The notes: generated by a model not told the origin, from the letters alone. 64,000 bases of DNA from Anatilimnocola floriformis (GCF_024256385.1 NZ_JAMLFW010000001.1:1798001-1862000), one strand, 5' to 3'; counted from the first letter of the stretch, positions 51,327 to 61,271 are shown. A program made the numbers and translations.

Positions 51327-53357
51327 ATGTCTCGTCGCGCCCCCGAAACTCTCGTCGATTGGCTAGTCGTTGGGATCGCGCCGTTCTTGATCATGTTGCT
51401 GGTTGGCAGCCTGGTGTTCTATCTCGTCGAGGTTTTCTATCTCGGCGAATACCAAGCGCGCGTGCTGTTCGTTCTCGGCATGTTTGTGATGGCCACGGTT
51501 TGCATCGCGCGAATTTCGATGGAGGAAGGCGCTGCCTATGCAGCCATGTATGCCGCGCCGCTGGCGATTGCTGTGGGTCTGGCGCTCGCCGCGTTCGTGC
51601 AAGTCAGCGGACCGCTGGCCGCGCTCGGGCCGATGCTCAACTGGGGGCTGATGATTCTCATCTGGTGGTCGGCGAATAAGCTAACCTGGGATTGCACGCT
51701 GATCGAAGGAAGCCGCGACTTTACCGGTCAAGGTTTGATGCAAACCACCGGACTCGATCGGTATTTTCGCGTGCAGAGGCCGCAAACCGCACCGGCGACA
51801 GAGCCTCCATCGCCGCCGCCCGATCTTTCCGGAACCAGCACTACCGAGCGTCCCGCTTCGCTCCCTGTTTGGAAATGGTGGAATTGGACGCGGGGTGAGG
51901 AACGGCCACATGCGCCGGGCGTGTGGGTCGTTTATTTTTCGATCGCCGCACTGCCCCTGTTTGGCTTGGGGCAGTGGTTCATGCCGGCGAACGCGCTCGA
52001 CCTGCGCCGGCGGGCATTCTGGCTGCTCGTGGTCTATGTCGCGGCCGGTTTGTCGCTGTTGATGGCGACCAGTTTCCTCAGCCTCCGTCGTTATCTGCGC
52101 CAACGCAATCAAGAGATGCCTGGTGAGATGGCCGCCGTTTGGCTCGGTACGGGCGGAGCGATTATCGCCATCTTGCTGGTACTCGCGTCGCTCCTGCCGC
52201 GCCCTATTCCGGAATATTCGATCACTCACCTCGCGCCACAAATTCAATCGCCGCAGCAAACCGCCTCGCGTTGGGGTTGGGGCAGCGAAGGAGCGAAAAA
52301 GAAAAACGTCAACTCGCCGCAAACGGCCACGAAGGGCGAGGTTGATCCCGCCACGAAGCAAGGTAGCTCACAAGGAAAGCCGACGCCAAACGCACAAGGC
52401 GCGCCTGCCAAGAACGCATCAGGTTCATCAGGTACCGACGGCAAGAACTCCGGCGGCCAAAGTCAGAGCAACAGCCAGACTAAATCCGGCAGCCAGCAAA
52501 ACGATTCGAAGCAATCATCTGGCAATCAGTCGAGCAATTCAAAGCAGCCAGCAAACTCTTCCGGCGAGCAGAAGCCGCAACCTCAGCAGAACAATCAGCC
52601 ATCGAACGAAGCGAATAACCAAACGCGAAGTAATCCGCAGCAACAGCCAAACAATAGCGATAAAAAATCGTCCAGCAATCCATCTACCGCCAATCCACCG
52701 CAGCAAACTCCGACCAGCAATCCGCCGCCACGCAGCACTCCTCCTGATTCACAAGCCACACCGCCGCTGCCGAATGAGGTCCAAGTTCCGCAGAAGAATT
52801 ATCTGCAGCAGGCCTGGAACATGGTCTTTACCTATCTCACGTACGTGCTGAAATGGGTGTTCTATCTGCTGGTGATCGGCGTCGTCGCTTACTACGCCTG
52901 GCAACATCGCGAATGGCTGCTGGCCGCGTGGCAGCAACTCCTCAAGGAACTGCGCGAGTTGTGGGCGAAGTGGTTTGGACAAAAACCAACCACGACATCG
53001 GCGGTTGCAACGGCTCTGCCTCCGCCGCCCAAGCGTTTCGCGGAGTATGCCGATCCGTTTTCTTCGGGACTCGCCGCTCGCTGGACGCTAGCAGAACTCG
53101 TTCGCTATACCTTCGAAGCACTCGAAGCCCGTGGTCGCGAGCAGAATTGTCCCCGCGGCAATGATCAAACCCCGCTCGAGTATGCAGCAGCCGTCGGTCA
53201 GGTCGAGCCGGGCTTTGCCGGCGAAGTTCATTCGCTAGCAGATCTGTACGGACAGTTGGCTTTTGCCGGGGGCAATTCTTCGCCGCAGTCAACATTACTT
53301 TTACAGCAGTTATGGCTGCATTGGCGGCAATTTCCTGCAGCGAGCTCGCAGACCTAG
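51327..53357 (+). CDS. Multi-helix membrane protein with C-terminal DUF4129 domain
   Basis: A 676-residue protein. About seven membrane helices lie in the first 310 residues (LVVGIAPFLIMLLVGSLVFY, AALPLFGLGQWFM, FWLLVVYVAAGLSLLMATSF). A Ser/Asn/Gln/Pro-rich disordered linker follows at about 335-490 (SGGQSQSNSQTKSGSQQN). One more helix (YVLKWVFYLLVIGVVAYYAW) precedes a DUF4129-like C-terminus (ARWTLAELVRYTFEALEARG, then TPLEYAAAVG). The domain accompanies MoxR/DUF58 sets, so it closes this cluster. The linker marks it as extracytoplasmic or flexible. A transglutaminase partner is absent here. Confidence 0.82.
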   Translation: MSRRAPETLVDWLVVGIAPFLIMLLVGSLVFYLVEVFYLGEYQARVLFVLGMFVMATVCIARISMEEGAAYAAMYAAPLAIAVGLALAAFVQVSGPLAALGPMLNWGLMILIWWSANKLTWDCTLIEGSRDFTGQGLMQTTGLDRYFRVQRPQTAPATEPPSPPPDLSGTSTTERPASLPVWKWWNWTRGEERPHAPGVWVVYFSIAALPLFGLGQWFMPANALDLRRRAFWLLVVYVAAGLSLLMATSFLSLRRYLRQRNQEMPGEMAAVWLGTGGAIIAILLVLASLLPRPIPEYSITHLAPQIQSPQQTASRWGWGSEGAKKKNVNSPQTATKGEVDPATKQGSSQGKPTPNAQGAPAKNASGSSGTDGKNSGGQSQSNSQTKSGSQQNDSKQSSGNQSSNSKQPANSSGEQKPQPQQNNQPSNEANNQTRSNPQQQPNNSDKKSSSNPSTANPPQQTPTSNPPPRSTPPDSQATPPLPNEVQVPQKNYLQQAWNMVFTYLTYVLKWVFYLLVIGVVAYYAWQHREWLLAAWQQLLKELRELWAKWFGQKPTTTSAVATALPPPPKRFAEYADPFSSGLAARWTLAELVRYTFEALEARGREQNCPRGNDQTPLEYAAAVGQVEPGFAGEVHSLADLYGQLAFAGGNSSPQSTLLLQQLWLHWRQFPAASSQT

Positions 53358-53444
53358 AATCTTGACGTTGACCGCTTTTCGACCTCTTCCTAAGCTCACC
53401 ACTGCCTGCCGTTTCGAATCAACGCTTGTGCAAGGATGCACCGC

Positions 53445-54593
53445 ATGAACTCGCCGTTCGTTAAGAATATTCCCCTGCTCGACGTCAACCGTGGTAATGC
53501 CCCGCTGCGGGAAGAATTCATCGAAGCCCTGACCCGCGTGGTCGATTCCGGGCGTTTCCTCTTCGGCCCCGATGTGCAACAGCTTGAGCGTTCGGTCGCT
53601 GAACGTTGCGGCGTCGAACATGCGATCGCTTGTGCTTCGGGCAGCGATGCGTTGCTCCTCGCTCTGCTCGCACTCGACATCGGCGATTACGACGAAGTGA
53701 TCGTGCCGAGCTTCACGTTCTTCGCCACGGCATCGGCGGTGACTCGCGTCGGCGCCACGCCGGTGTTCGTCGATATCGAGCCCGCCACCTTCAATCTCGA
53801 TCCCGCCTGCGTGAAGGCCGCCATCACGCCGCGGACGAAGGCGATCATCCCCGTTCATCTCTTCGGCCAATGTGCCGATATGTCGTCGATCATGTCGCTC
53901 GGCCTTGAGCACAACATTCCCGTCATCGAAGACGCTGCTCAAGCGATCGACGCCAAGCACGGCGGTGCAGCCGCAGGCTCGATGGGCGCGATCGGTTGCT
54001 TCAGCTTCTATCCGACAAAGAATCTAGGCGGCATGGGCGATGGCGGCCTGCTGACAACCAACGATCCCAAGCTGGCCGAACGTCTGCGGTTGTTCGCTGC
54101 TCACGGCATGAATCCGCGTTATCACCACAAGGTGATCGGCATCAACAGCCGGCTCGATACCCTGCAAGCCGCCGTGCTCAATGTGAAGCTTAAGCATCTG
54201 CAGGAATGGTCTGCTGCTCGCACGACGAACGCGCTCCGTTATCACGAAGGTCTGGCCGCGAATCACGATCTCGGTTTGCCGATCGCGTTGCAGGGAAACG
54301 AGCACGTGTGGAATCAATACACGGTTCGCGTGCCGAATGGCCAGCGAAATGCGGTGAAGCAACGCCTCACCGAAGCCGGTGTCGGCTGCGAGATTTATTA
54401 TCCGATTCCGCTCCATCAGCAGGAATGCTACCGCTCGCTTGGTTATCGCACTGGCAGCTTGCCGGAAACCGAACGGGCCGCAGCCGAAGTTCTCAGCCTG
54501 CCGATCTTCCCCGAACTGACCGCCGAAGAGCAGTACGTCGTGATCGAACGGCTCGAAGAAGCACTAGCGCCGCGCCGCGCTGCCGCTGCTTAA
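53445..54593 (+). CDS. DegT/DnrJ/EryC1-family PLP aminotransferase
   Basis: A 382-residue fold-type-I aminotransferase. Start ATG 53445 has AAGGA eight bases upstream; ATG 53436 is an alternative. Motifs include GRFLFGPDVQQLERSVAERC near the N-terminus, ACASGSDALLLAL (cofactor phosphate pocket), VIEDAAQAIDA (Asp for the pyridine nitrogen) and FSFYPTKNLGGMGDGG with the Schiff-base lysine at K192. The C-terminal IYYPIPLHQQECY is typical of nucleotide-sugar aminotransferases. It likely makes an amino sugar for cell-surface glycans. No other sugar-nucleotide genes are adjacent. Confidence 0.9.
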   Translation: MNSPFVKNIPLLDVNRGNAPLREEFIEALTRVVDSGRFLFGPDVQQLERSVAERCGVEHAIACASGSDALLLALLALDIGDYDEVIVPSFTFFATASAVTRVGATPVFVDIEPATFNLDPACVKAAITPRTKAIIPVHLFGQCADMSSIMSLGLEHNIPVIEDAAQAIDAKHGGAAAGSMGAIGCFSFYPTKNLGGMGDGGLLTTNDPKLAERLRLFAAHGMNPRYHHKVIGINSRLDTLQAAVLNVKLKHLQEWSAARTTNALRYHEGLAANHDLGLPIALQGNEHVWNQYTVRVPNGQRNAVKQRLTEAGVGCEIYYPIPLHQQECYRSLGYRTGSLPETERAAAEVLSLPIFPELTAEEQYVVIERLEEALAPRRAAAA

Positions 54594-54605
54594 GAGGAGG
54601 AACTC

Positions 54606-56537
54606 TTGTCGCTCCTCTTCACCGTCGTCTTTGCCTCCGGTGCCCGCAGCACGCATCACAAATTGGCTCTCGATGCGCTGCGGCATTTGCGGATGGCCGA
54701 TGCGCAGTCGTGGATGGACGTGTTCCTCCGCTACAACGCGTCGTATCTCGACGGTGCGAAGGCTCCCGATACGCAGTTCAAGGATTTCAAGAATCATGTT
54801 CTGCACGTGCGCGAGAACTACTGGGGCGGCGCAGTTGCTGCCGCTGAAAAGTGGTACGCCAAATCGCTGCAGGCCCTGAAGACACACGACTGGGAAGACG
54901 CTGTCTATTCGATTGGCGTGATGAGCCATTATTTTTCTGACCCGCTGATGCCGCTGCACACGGGGCAATCAGAGGACGAAGGACCAATCCATCGCGCGGT
55001 CGAATGGTCTGTCTGCAAGTCGTACGGCGAACTGCAGCATATTCTCGACGAAGATCAGGGCGGTTATCCCCGCTGGGAATGCCCTACTGGCAGCGATTGG
55101 CTCGCACAGATGGTTCGCCGCGCCGCCGATCTTTCGAATCCGCATTACGAAACGATCATTGATCACTACGATCTCGCCGCCGGCACACGCGATCCGCTCC
55201 TCGGTCTCGACCAAACGCTCAAAGACGTTTTTGCCAAGTGCCTCGGCTATGCCGTAATCGGCCTGGCGCGGATCATCGAGAAGCTTATCGAAGAAGCCAA
55301 CGTCGATCCGCCGTGGGTCGATGTCACGCTGCAGGGGGTGATGGCGGCGGCCAAGATGCCGTTCCGGGCGATTGCAAAAAACATCGAGGATGTGCACGAG
55401 CGCGAAAAGCTCCGGCAGATCTTCGACGAGTTTGAGCGGACCGGCAAAGTCATCGAAACTTTGTCGCCCGACGATGCAGAGGTCCGAAAGGCCCACGCCG
55501 CCGAAGTGCTCCACACGCCGCTGAGCGTGCTCGATTCGCAGCCGATCCGTAAACCGGGCGAACGCCATGGCCAGGGTGTTGCTGTGCGCGAACGCAGTGC
55601 GCGTAGCGTCACGGTCCCCGTGATCGACAATCGCAAGCGCTCGACCAACGTGCCGCAGCCAGAACCGGCTCCGGCCGAGCCGAAGTTCGCGTCGGCAACG
55701 AAACTCCCTTTCACTCCAGCTGCGAAAACGCCTCCTAAAGAATCCGTCAAAGAGCCGGTCAAGGAAGTTGCGAAGCAAGTCGTCAAGGAATCACCCAAAG
55801 AGAAGTTACTGCGCTACGACGCACCGACGGAAATCGAAGAGCCGATAAAAGCAGTCGCGCCGCCGCCCCCGGCTACGCCGAAAAAGCCAGAACCCGTTGC
55901 CGTGGTGAAAGAGCCAGTAAAAGAGCCGGCGAAAGAACCCGTGAAGGAGAAGCACGCAGCTCCCAAGGCTATCGAGAAACCAGCGGAAAAGCCGCCCGAA
56001 AAACCACCGGCCAAGGCCGCTGAAAAACTTCGCGTCGATCCACCCGCCGAAGAAAAACCGGCGCCCAAGAAGACTGAAAAGAAGCCTGCCGAGACCAAAC
56101 TCAAGTTCTACCTCGATCGCAGCAAGCCGATTCAAGACGCTCCTTCGATCGGCAGCAAAACAGCCGATCGCATGCGTGCTGCCGGTGTGAACACCGTCGG
56201 CGAACTCCTGTCGTCGCATCCCGAAAAGCTTGCCGCCAAACTCGATGTCGCGCACATCGTGGCCGACGTCATCCGCCAATGGCAGGCCGAGGCGACGCTT
56301 GTCTGCCGCGTGCCGGGGCTGCGCGGTCACGATGCACAGATTCTCGTGGCCTGCGGCATCGATCAGCCCGCCGAACTCGCCGAAAGCGAAGTCGAGGACT
56401 TGTTGGAATTGATCACGCCCTTTGTCGAGAGCAGCGACGGCCAACGTGTCCTCCGCGGCAGCGAACCGCCTGATGAAGAGGAAGTTTCCGAGTGGATCGC
56501 CGCAGCCGGCCAGGCTCGCTCGTTGAAGGCTGCGTGA
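54606..56537 (+). CDS. Zinc-dependent phospholipase C-like domain fused to DUF4332
   Basis: A 643-residue protein with a TTG start, chosen because AGGAGG lies directly upstream. The N-terminal 300 residues are helical with the zinc-phospholipase-C/P1-nuclease pattern: HHKLALDALRHL early, then SHYFSDPLMPLH with H108, D112, P116 and H118. A Lys/Glu/Pro-rich disordered stretch follows at about 340-500 with KEPVKEP repeats. The C-terminus from about 511 is DUF4332 helix-hairpin-helix (APSIGSKTADRMRAAGVNTV, then ACGIDQPAELAESEVEDLLE). No signal peptide is clear, so a cytoplasmic or membrane-associated role is possible. Convergent with the sulfatase nine bases away. Confidence 0.75.
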   Translation: MSLLFTVVFASGARSTHHKLALDALRHLRMADAQSWMDVFLRYNASYLDGAKAPDTQFKDFKNHVLHVRENYWGGAVAAAEKWYAKSLQALKTHDWEDAVYSIGVMSHYFSDPLMPLHTGQSEDEGPIHRAVEWSVCKSYGELQHILDEDQGGYPRWECPTGSDWLAQMVRRAADLSNPHYETIIDHYDLAAGTRDPLLGLDQTLKDVFAKCLGYAVIGLARIIEKLIEEANVDPPWVDVTLQGVMAAAKMPFRAIAKNIEDVHEREKLRQIFDEFERTGKVIETLSPDDAEVRKAHAAEVLHTPLSVLDSQPIRKPGERHGQGVAVRERSARSVTVPVIDNRKRSTNVPQPEPAPAEPKFASATKLPFTPAAKTPPKESVKEPVKEVAKQVVKESPKEKLLRYDAPTEIEEPIKAVAPPPPATPKKPEPVAVVKEPVKEPAKEPVKEKHAAPKAIEKPAEKPPEKPPAKAAEKLRVDPPAEEKPAPKKTEKKPAETKLKFYLDRSKPIQDAPSIGSKTADRMRAAGVNTVGELLSSHPEKLAAKLDVAHIVADVIRQWQAEATLVCRVPGLRGHDAQILVACGIDQPAELAESEVEDLLELITPFVESSDGQRVLRGSEPPDEEEVSEWIAAAGQARSLKAA

Positions 56538-56546
56538 TTCTTCGGC

Positions 56547-58040
56547 CTATTCGGGGATCGGATCGTCGCGACGGACCTTCTTTCCTTCCCACACCGCTTC
56601 GTCGGTCGCCTTGTCGTACGTCAGCACGCGCTGCGCACTGTTCGGCGCCGGTGGCCGGTCGATTTTCGGCAGCCAGCGACGATGCTCTTCAACGACCGTG
56701 GCGAGTTCTTTCTTGCTCGCTAAGTTCGTCCATTCGTGCGGATCGCTCTCGTGGTCGTACAATTCCTCGCTGCCATCGGCGTAACGAATGTATCGCCAGC
56801 GTTCACTGCGAACGCCATGATTTCCCTGGTTATGGCTCGTAACAGCAGGCCGTTCACGCTTCGCTTTCGCATCTCTCAATTGCGGAATGAGGCTGATTCC
56901 TTCTAAATCAGTCCTCGCCGACAAACCGCACAAATCGCTAAGCGTCGGATAGATATCAAGCAACTCGGCTGGCGAAGCAACGCGGCCGCCGGCGGTCACG
57001 CCCGGCCCGGCAAAGATCAGCGGAACGCGCGTGCCATCGTCCCAGAGCGTGTTCTTGCCGGTGATTCCCTTCGATCCCAGGTGCCAGCCGTGATCGCCCC
57101 ACACCACGACGATCGTGTTTTCAGCAAAGCCGTTCTCCGCCAGCGCTTCCAGAATCCGCCCAATCTGCGCATCGACAAAACTGGTGCATGCGAGATAGCT
57201 GCGGCACAGGTTCTTCCATTGATCGTTCTCTTGCACCCACTTCAACCGCGGCTCGGGCAAGTTCCAATGGAGATACCAAGAGAAACGCGGCGTGTCGTCG
57301 CGATCGTCGGCTTTAATGATCGGCAGCAGGCGATCGTCGTTGGGAAACAAGTCGAACCACCGCTGAGTTGCATAGCAGGGAACGTGCGGCAGGAAGAATC
57401 CCGCTGCGAGAAAGAACGGCTGATCGCGCGGCGCGGTTTTGATCTGCTCGATCGCCCAACTGGCCACTTGATAGTCGCCTTTGTCTTCATCGCGATGCGG
57501 AAAGACTCCCCAGTCCATAAGCGGATGGTCTCCCATCGGCGTAGGCGGAATCAGTTTCCTTTCTGGCTTCGCCCCAATTCCACCAGCAGGCCCCCACACA
57601 TCGAACTCCTGCTTGCGCTGCTGCGGACCGCCCGCGCCGCCGTGATAAATCTTCCCCGCAGACAACGTGCGATATCCGTGGGAGTGGAAGTGCTGCGGCA
57701 GGGCGACACGATCCTTCCAATCGTCAAGCGTGCGAAACCAAGGAGCCAAGCCATACACGCCGGTCGTCGTGGGCCGCAGGCTGAGCATCAAACTGGTACG
57801 CGATGGATTGCAGAGTGGCGCCTGACAGTGAGCATTCAGAAACGTCGTGCCCCGTTCAGCCAGCTTATCGAGATTCGGTGTCTTCGCGAGCGGATGACCG
57901 CCCAAGTGCCCGATCCAATCATTCTGATCGTCGATCGCAATAAAGATGACATTGGGTTTGGCGTACGCTGTCGGGTGAGCGGCTTGCACGCAGATTGCCA
58001 TCACAGCGAGCCAAACATAGCGCAATCTAACCACTGCCAT
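56547..58040 (-). CDS. Exported sulfatase (iduronate-2-sulfatase-like)
   Basis: A 497-residue sulfatase. ATG 58040 abuts AAGGAG with no spacing, so the in-frame GTG at 58034 may be the true start. A signal peptide (VWLAVMAICVQAAHPTAYA) precedes PNVIFIAIDDQNDWIG with the metal-binding Asp pair. The formylglycine site CNPSR starts at C77, and QIGRILEALAENGFAENT with WGDHGWHLGSKG closes the metal site. The family cleaves sulfate esters from sugars in the periplasm after formylglycine maturation. It is divergent from the ceramidase-like gene; no EF-hand tail is present, unlike the sulfatase at 41.7 kb. Confidence 0.9.
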   Translation of the reverse strand: MAVVRLRYVWLAVMAICVQAAHPTAYAKPNVIFIAIDDQNDWIGHLGGHPLAKTPNLDKLAERGTTFLNAHCQAPLCNPSRTSLMLSLRPTTTGVYGLAPWFRTLDDWKDRVALPQHFHSHGYRTLSAGKIYHGGAGGPQQRKQEFDVWGPAGGIGAKPERKLIPPTPMGDHPLMDWGVFPHRDEDKGDYQVASWAIEQIKTAPRDQPFFLAAGFFLPHVPCYATQRWFDLFPNDDRLLPIIKADDRDDTPRFSWYLHWNLPEPRLKWVQENDQWKNLCRSYLACTSFVDAQIGRILEALAENGFAENTIVVVWGDHGWHLGSKGITGKNTLWDDGTRVPLIFAGPGVTAGGRVASPAELLDIYPTLSDLCGLSARTDLEGISLIPQLRDAKAKRERPAVTSHNQGNHGVRSERWRYIRYADGSEELYDHESDPHEWTNLASKKELATVVEEHRRWLPKIDRPPAPNSAQRVLTYDKATDEAVWEGKKVRRDDPIPE

Positions 58041-58118
58041 CTCCTTCTTCCGAATCGACCGGCCTGAATTCGCAGGGTATTCTAATGCCCGACACCTCAG
58101 AAATCTTGGGAGGCGATT

Positions 58119-59522
58119 ATGCCTGCAGACCTGCAGCGTCGTGCATTCCTTCAACAGTCGATTGTTGTGGGCGCCGTGAGCGCAACGCTCACTTCAAAGC
58201 TAAGCGGGCAAAACGCCACGAAAGAAGCCGCTTGGAAAGCCGGTGTCGCCAAAGCCGTCATTACGCCTGAGAAAAGTGTCTGGCTCGCAGGCTACGGTAC
58301 GAAGCGCGCGCCGACGGGAAAGATTCACGATCTGTGGATGAAGGCCCTCGCGCTCGAAGATACAAGCGGTAAGCGCGTTGTGCTCATCACCAGCGATTTT
58401 CAAGGCGTGCCGAAGAGTATGAGCGATCGGGTGTTCGAGCAGTTGAAGAAGGACTTCAGCCTCGAACGCACGCAGGTCATGTTCACCTTCTCTCACAACC
58501 ACTGCGGTCCGCGATTGGGCGATGACCTGATTGATTACTATCCGATCGAAGCCGAACAAGTCGAACTAGTCGAGGAATACACGACGGCAATGGTGCAGAA
58601 GACGGTTGCACTCGTCGGCGACGCGCTGAAGAAACTAACGCCGGCGAGTCTGCAAATCGGCGAAGGAAAAGCAACGTTCGCGGTCAATCGCCGCAATAAC
58701 AAGGAAGCCGAAGTCGCCGCGCTGCTTGCTAAAGGGTTGCCGCTTGTGGGACCAGTCGATCACAGCGTGCCGGTGATGACCGTGACCCGCATGAACGGTG
58801 AGATTGCCGCAATCTTGTTTGGTTATGCCTGCCATCCAACCACACTCAACTTTTTGCAATGGTGCGGCGACTACCCGGGCTTCGCTCAGCTCGAAATCGA
58901 AGCCAAGCATCCCAGCACGCAAGCCATGTTCGTCAACACCTGCGGCGGCGATCAAAATCCATTGCCGCGGCGGAGTGTGGAACTCTGCCAGAAGTACGGC
59001 CATGAACTGGCGATCGGAGTAGAAGAAGCAATCAGCAAGCCGCTCACGCCGGTCGCGTCTGGATTGAAGACTGCATTCGAGATGCTCGAATTGCCGTATC
59101 TGAAAACAGTAACGCGCGACGACCTGCATCCACTTCTGCAGGATGCAAGTGCTGTGCGAGCCCGCTGGGCTGCGCGGATGCTGCAAAAGCTCGATGCCGG
59201 CGAGAAGTTTACGGCGTCTTATCCTTACCCGCTCCACGCCTGGCAGTTTGGCAAAGAATGGTTGATCGTCGGGCAAGGCGCCGAGACGGTTGTCGACTAT
59301 GCGCTGCGATTTAAAAAAGAGTTCGGCGCGGGAACGTGGGTCTGCGGCTATGCCGACGACATGATTTCGTACATCCCTTCGCGTCGCGTCTGGGAGGAAG
59401 GGGGCTACGAAGGAGGCGCCAATCTTTTTGAGTATGGTCGTCCTGCGTTTCGTTGGGCAGGCGATGTCGAAGATCGCATCGTGGCTGCGGTGCGAAAGCT
59501 CGTGAAGGAAGTTCGCGGCTGA
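58119..59522 (+). CDS. Neutral/alkaline ceramidase N-domain-like exported hydrolase
   Basis: A 467-residue protein with a Tat-like signal (LQRRAFLQQSIVVGAVSATL) and GGGAGG just before the ATG at 58119. The zinc-binding motif FSHNHCGPR gives H126 and H128, followed by FGYACHPTTLN and NTCGGDQNP, the hallmark segments of the ceramidase N-terminal family. The C-terminal immunoglobulin-like domain of true ceramidases is absent, and the family is broad in planctomycetes. It is more likely a general amidase or esterase than a proven ceramidase; specificity is open. Convergent with the small gene at 59535. Confidence 0.85.
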   Translation: MPADLQRRAFLQQSIVVGAVSATLTSKLSGQNATKEAAWKAGVAKAVITPEKSVWLAGYGTKRAPTGKIHDLWMKALALEDTSGKRVVLITSDFQGVPKSMSDRVFEQLKKDFSLERTQVMFTFSHNHCGPRLGDDLIDYYPIEAEQVELVEEYTTAMVQKTVALVGDALKKLTPASLQIGEGKATFAVNRRNNKEAEVAALLAKGLPLVGPVDHSVPVMTVTRMNGEIAAILFGYACHPTTLNFLQWCGDYPGFAQLEIEAKHPSTQAMFVNTCGGDQNPLPRRSVELCQKYGHELAIGVEEAISKPLTPVASGLKTAFEMLELPYLKTVTRDDLHPLLQDASAVRARWAARMLQKLDAGEKFTASYPYPLHAWQFGKEWLIVGQGAETVVDYALRFKKEFGAGTWVCGYADDMISYIPSRRVWEEGGYEGGANLFEYGRPAFRWAGDVEDRIVAAVRKLVKEVRG

Positions 59523-59534
59523 GTTTCGAACGCG

Positions 59535-59807
59535 TCAGCCATCCGCATACCAAATGCGCACCACCTGATGCCATTGGCTGGGCGAATCGCCGCTCGTGCC
59601 GAGCGAAGTATCGCTCGAACCTTCTTCGAAGCGGCTCCAGATGTTGGGGAGCAACAACGTCTCGATGTTGAGGACGTGGATGCCGTTTTCCTTGACCCAG
59701 TCGTTGGCAGCATCGACGGCGACTTGCAGGGCTTCGTACGTGGCGACCTTGAGGAAGCCTCCGGGCGTAAGCATCTGCGGCGTAAAATCCTGATAGCGAA
59801 TGACCAT
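59535..59807 (-). CDS. Small conserved hypothetical protein (90 aa)
   Basis: The protein from ATG 59807 begins MVIRYQDFTPQMLTPGGFLK and has the conserved core VLNIETLLLPNIWSRFEEGS followed by QWHQVVRIWY. The pattern recurs in planctomycetes and other bacteria, to my knowledge without function. The open frame to 59897 overlaps the neighbouring lipoprotein gene. The two genes are four bases apart and co-oriented, so co-transcription is likely. Confidence 0.6.
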   Translation of the reverse strand: MVIRYQDFTPQMLTPGGFLKVATYEALQVAVDAANDWVKENGIHVLNIETLLLPNIWSRFEEGSSDTSLGTSGDSPSQWHQVVRIWYADG

Positions 59808-59811
59808 GCCG

Positions 59812-61167
59812 CTATTGTAACCGGAGCGGCGGCGAGGTGAGATCGAAACCGGCCGCCCGACGACGAGCTTGCACCACCCCCGGCCGGCGAACCTCAACCG
59901 TCTCGCCAGGCCGCAGTTCGAGACCCGCGATCACAACTCGCTCGCGATCGACGCGGACTTCATACGGTTGACCGGTGAGGGGGCAGCTTGGCGGCGTGCC
60001 GAGGGGCAATTCGCAAACGGTGGTGAGCACGATCAGCCAGGCTTCGCAGCGCGTGCGGTCCTCGGCCAGGCGGCGATGAACTTCGCCGACCTTCGTCAGC
60101 AGCAGCGAACCGGCGACGAGTGGATACTCTCCCGATTCGGACCGCGATTGCAGTTCGAGTCGCAGCTGTTCGACCAGGTTCTGCCGTTGAAAGTAAGGTA
60201 CTCGAGCGGCAGCAATTTGCTGTTCAATCGCCCTCAAGTAAAAGAGCTCATCTGATTCGATGTTTTTCAAAACAGCCGTGGCCGTGGTCGCCGCGATTCC
60301 CTTTTTTTGCAACTCAGCCAGCTGCGCGCCGGTCAGCAAAGCATTGAATTGGCCGGCGCGCGCGAGTTCATACGAAAGTAGACCATGCGCTCGCTCGGCA
60401 ATCCAAACGCGCTCGTCGCTGGGCCAGTCGGTGAGGTTGTTCCTGATGAGTTGTTGCAGCCGTTGCAAAGTCTCGGGTGTCGCAAGCGGATGGTTCGCGA
60501 TGGCGTGAATTGCTTGCAGTCCATCGGCCCGCAGATCGACCGCGGCCAGGCGCGCGTTGAGATCTTGCTCGCGAGCAAGTTGCCGGCTCAGGTGCAGAAT
60601 CTTTTCCACCGGAGCAAGGGCAGCATCGGGCTGTTGCTCGGCAAGCATGTCAGCCGTGGCAAACGCTTCAATCCGGCAACCGGTCTGAATGGCATCGAGC
60701 CACTCGTCATCGGCGACGAGCGCGTCGGACATTTCTAATTGCGGTCGCGGACTCGTTTCACGCATGGCGCGATCGAAGCGTTGCCGCGCAGCTGCTTGCT
60801 GCTGGAGAAGTTCGCGGGCCTTTTGCAGCGCGCCCGGTTCGAGCGATAGAGAAACGGCGGGCCAGAGGGAATTCACTTCACGTTGAATTGCCGGTCGCGA
60901 GAACGACGGATAGGCCGTGACGAACGGTGCGTAGTGATTGCCGTCAGTCGCGTTGTCGATTTGCTGCGGCGTTTGCCGGGCGGCTTCGATCTTTTGGAGT
61001 TCGGCTACGAGTTGCGGATGACTCGAACTACGCAATCCAGGGAGCGACACCAGCCGGCGAGCTTCTTGCGATAGGGCATCACCGGGCGCAGGCGTGCGCG
61101 AACAACCGCTCATTGCGGCGATAACGCAACAGGCAATGCTCAGGAGATTGATGCGCCAGCGTTCCAT
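59812..61167 (-). CDS. Lipoprotein of unknown function
   Basis: A 451-residue protein with a lipoprotein-type signal (LLSIACCVIAAMSGC, Cys22). The middle part is alpha-helical (ALQKARELLQQQAAARQRFD, DALVADDEWLDAIQTGCRIE) and resembles hypothetical planctomycete lipoproteins. The last 80 residues (LPLGTPPSCPLTGQPYEVRV, then LRPGETVEVRRPG) look like a small beta module. No domain name can be given. It is followed by the 90-aa gene and preceded by another exported small protein; these three minus-strand genes may form a unit. Confidence 0.65.
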   Translation of the reverse strand: MERWRINLLSIACCVIAAMSGCSRTPAPGDALSQEARRLVSLPGLRSSSHPQLVAELQKIEAARQTPQQIDNATDGNHYAPFVTAYPSFSRPAIQREVNSLWPAVSLSLEPGALQKARELLQQQAAARQRFDRAMRETSPRPQLEMSDALVADDEWLDAIQTGCRIEAFATADMLAEQQPDAALAPVEKILHLSRQLAREQDLNARLAAVDLRADGLQAIHAIANHPLATPETLQRLQQLIRNNLTDWPSDERVWIAERAHGLLSYELARAGQFNALLTGAQLAELQKKGIAATTATAVLKNIESDELFYLRAIEQQIAAARVPYFQRQNLVEQLRLELQSRSESGEYPLVAGSLLLTKVGEVHRRLAEDRTRCEAWLIVLTTVCELPLGTPPSCPLTGQPYEVRVDRERVVIAGLELRPGETVEVRRPGVVQARRRAAGFDLTSPPLRLQ

Positions 61168-61271
61168 CGCGGCCCGGATTCAGGAGATTATCGGCGAGTG
61201 CTAGCGGAGTATCCCTAGCATTTGACGACTATTACCAAAGTCGGGCGGCCCGCTCAATGTCAGCAGAGAGC

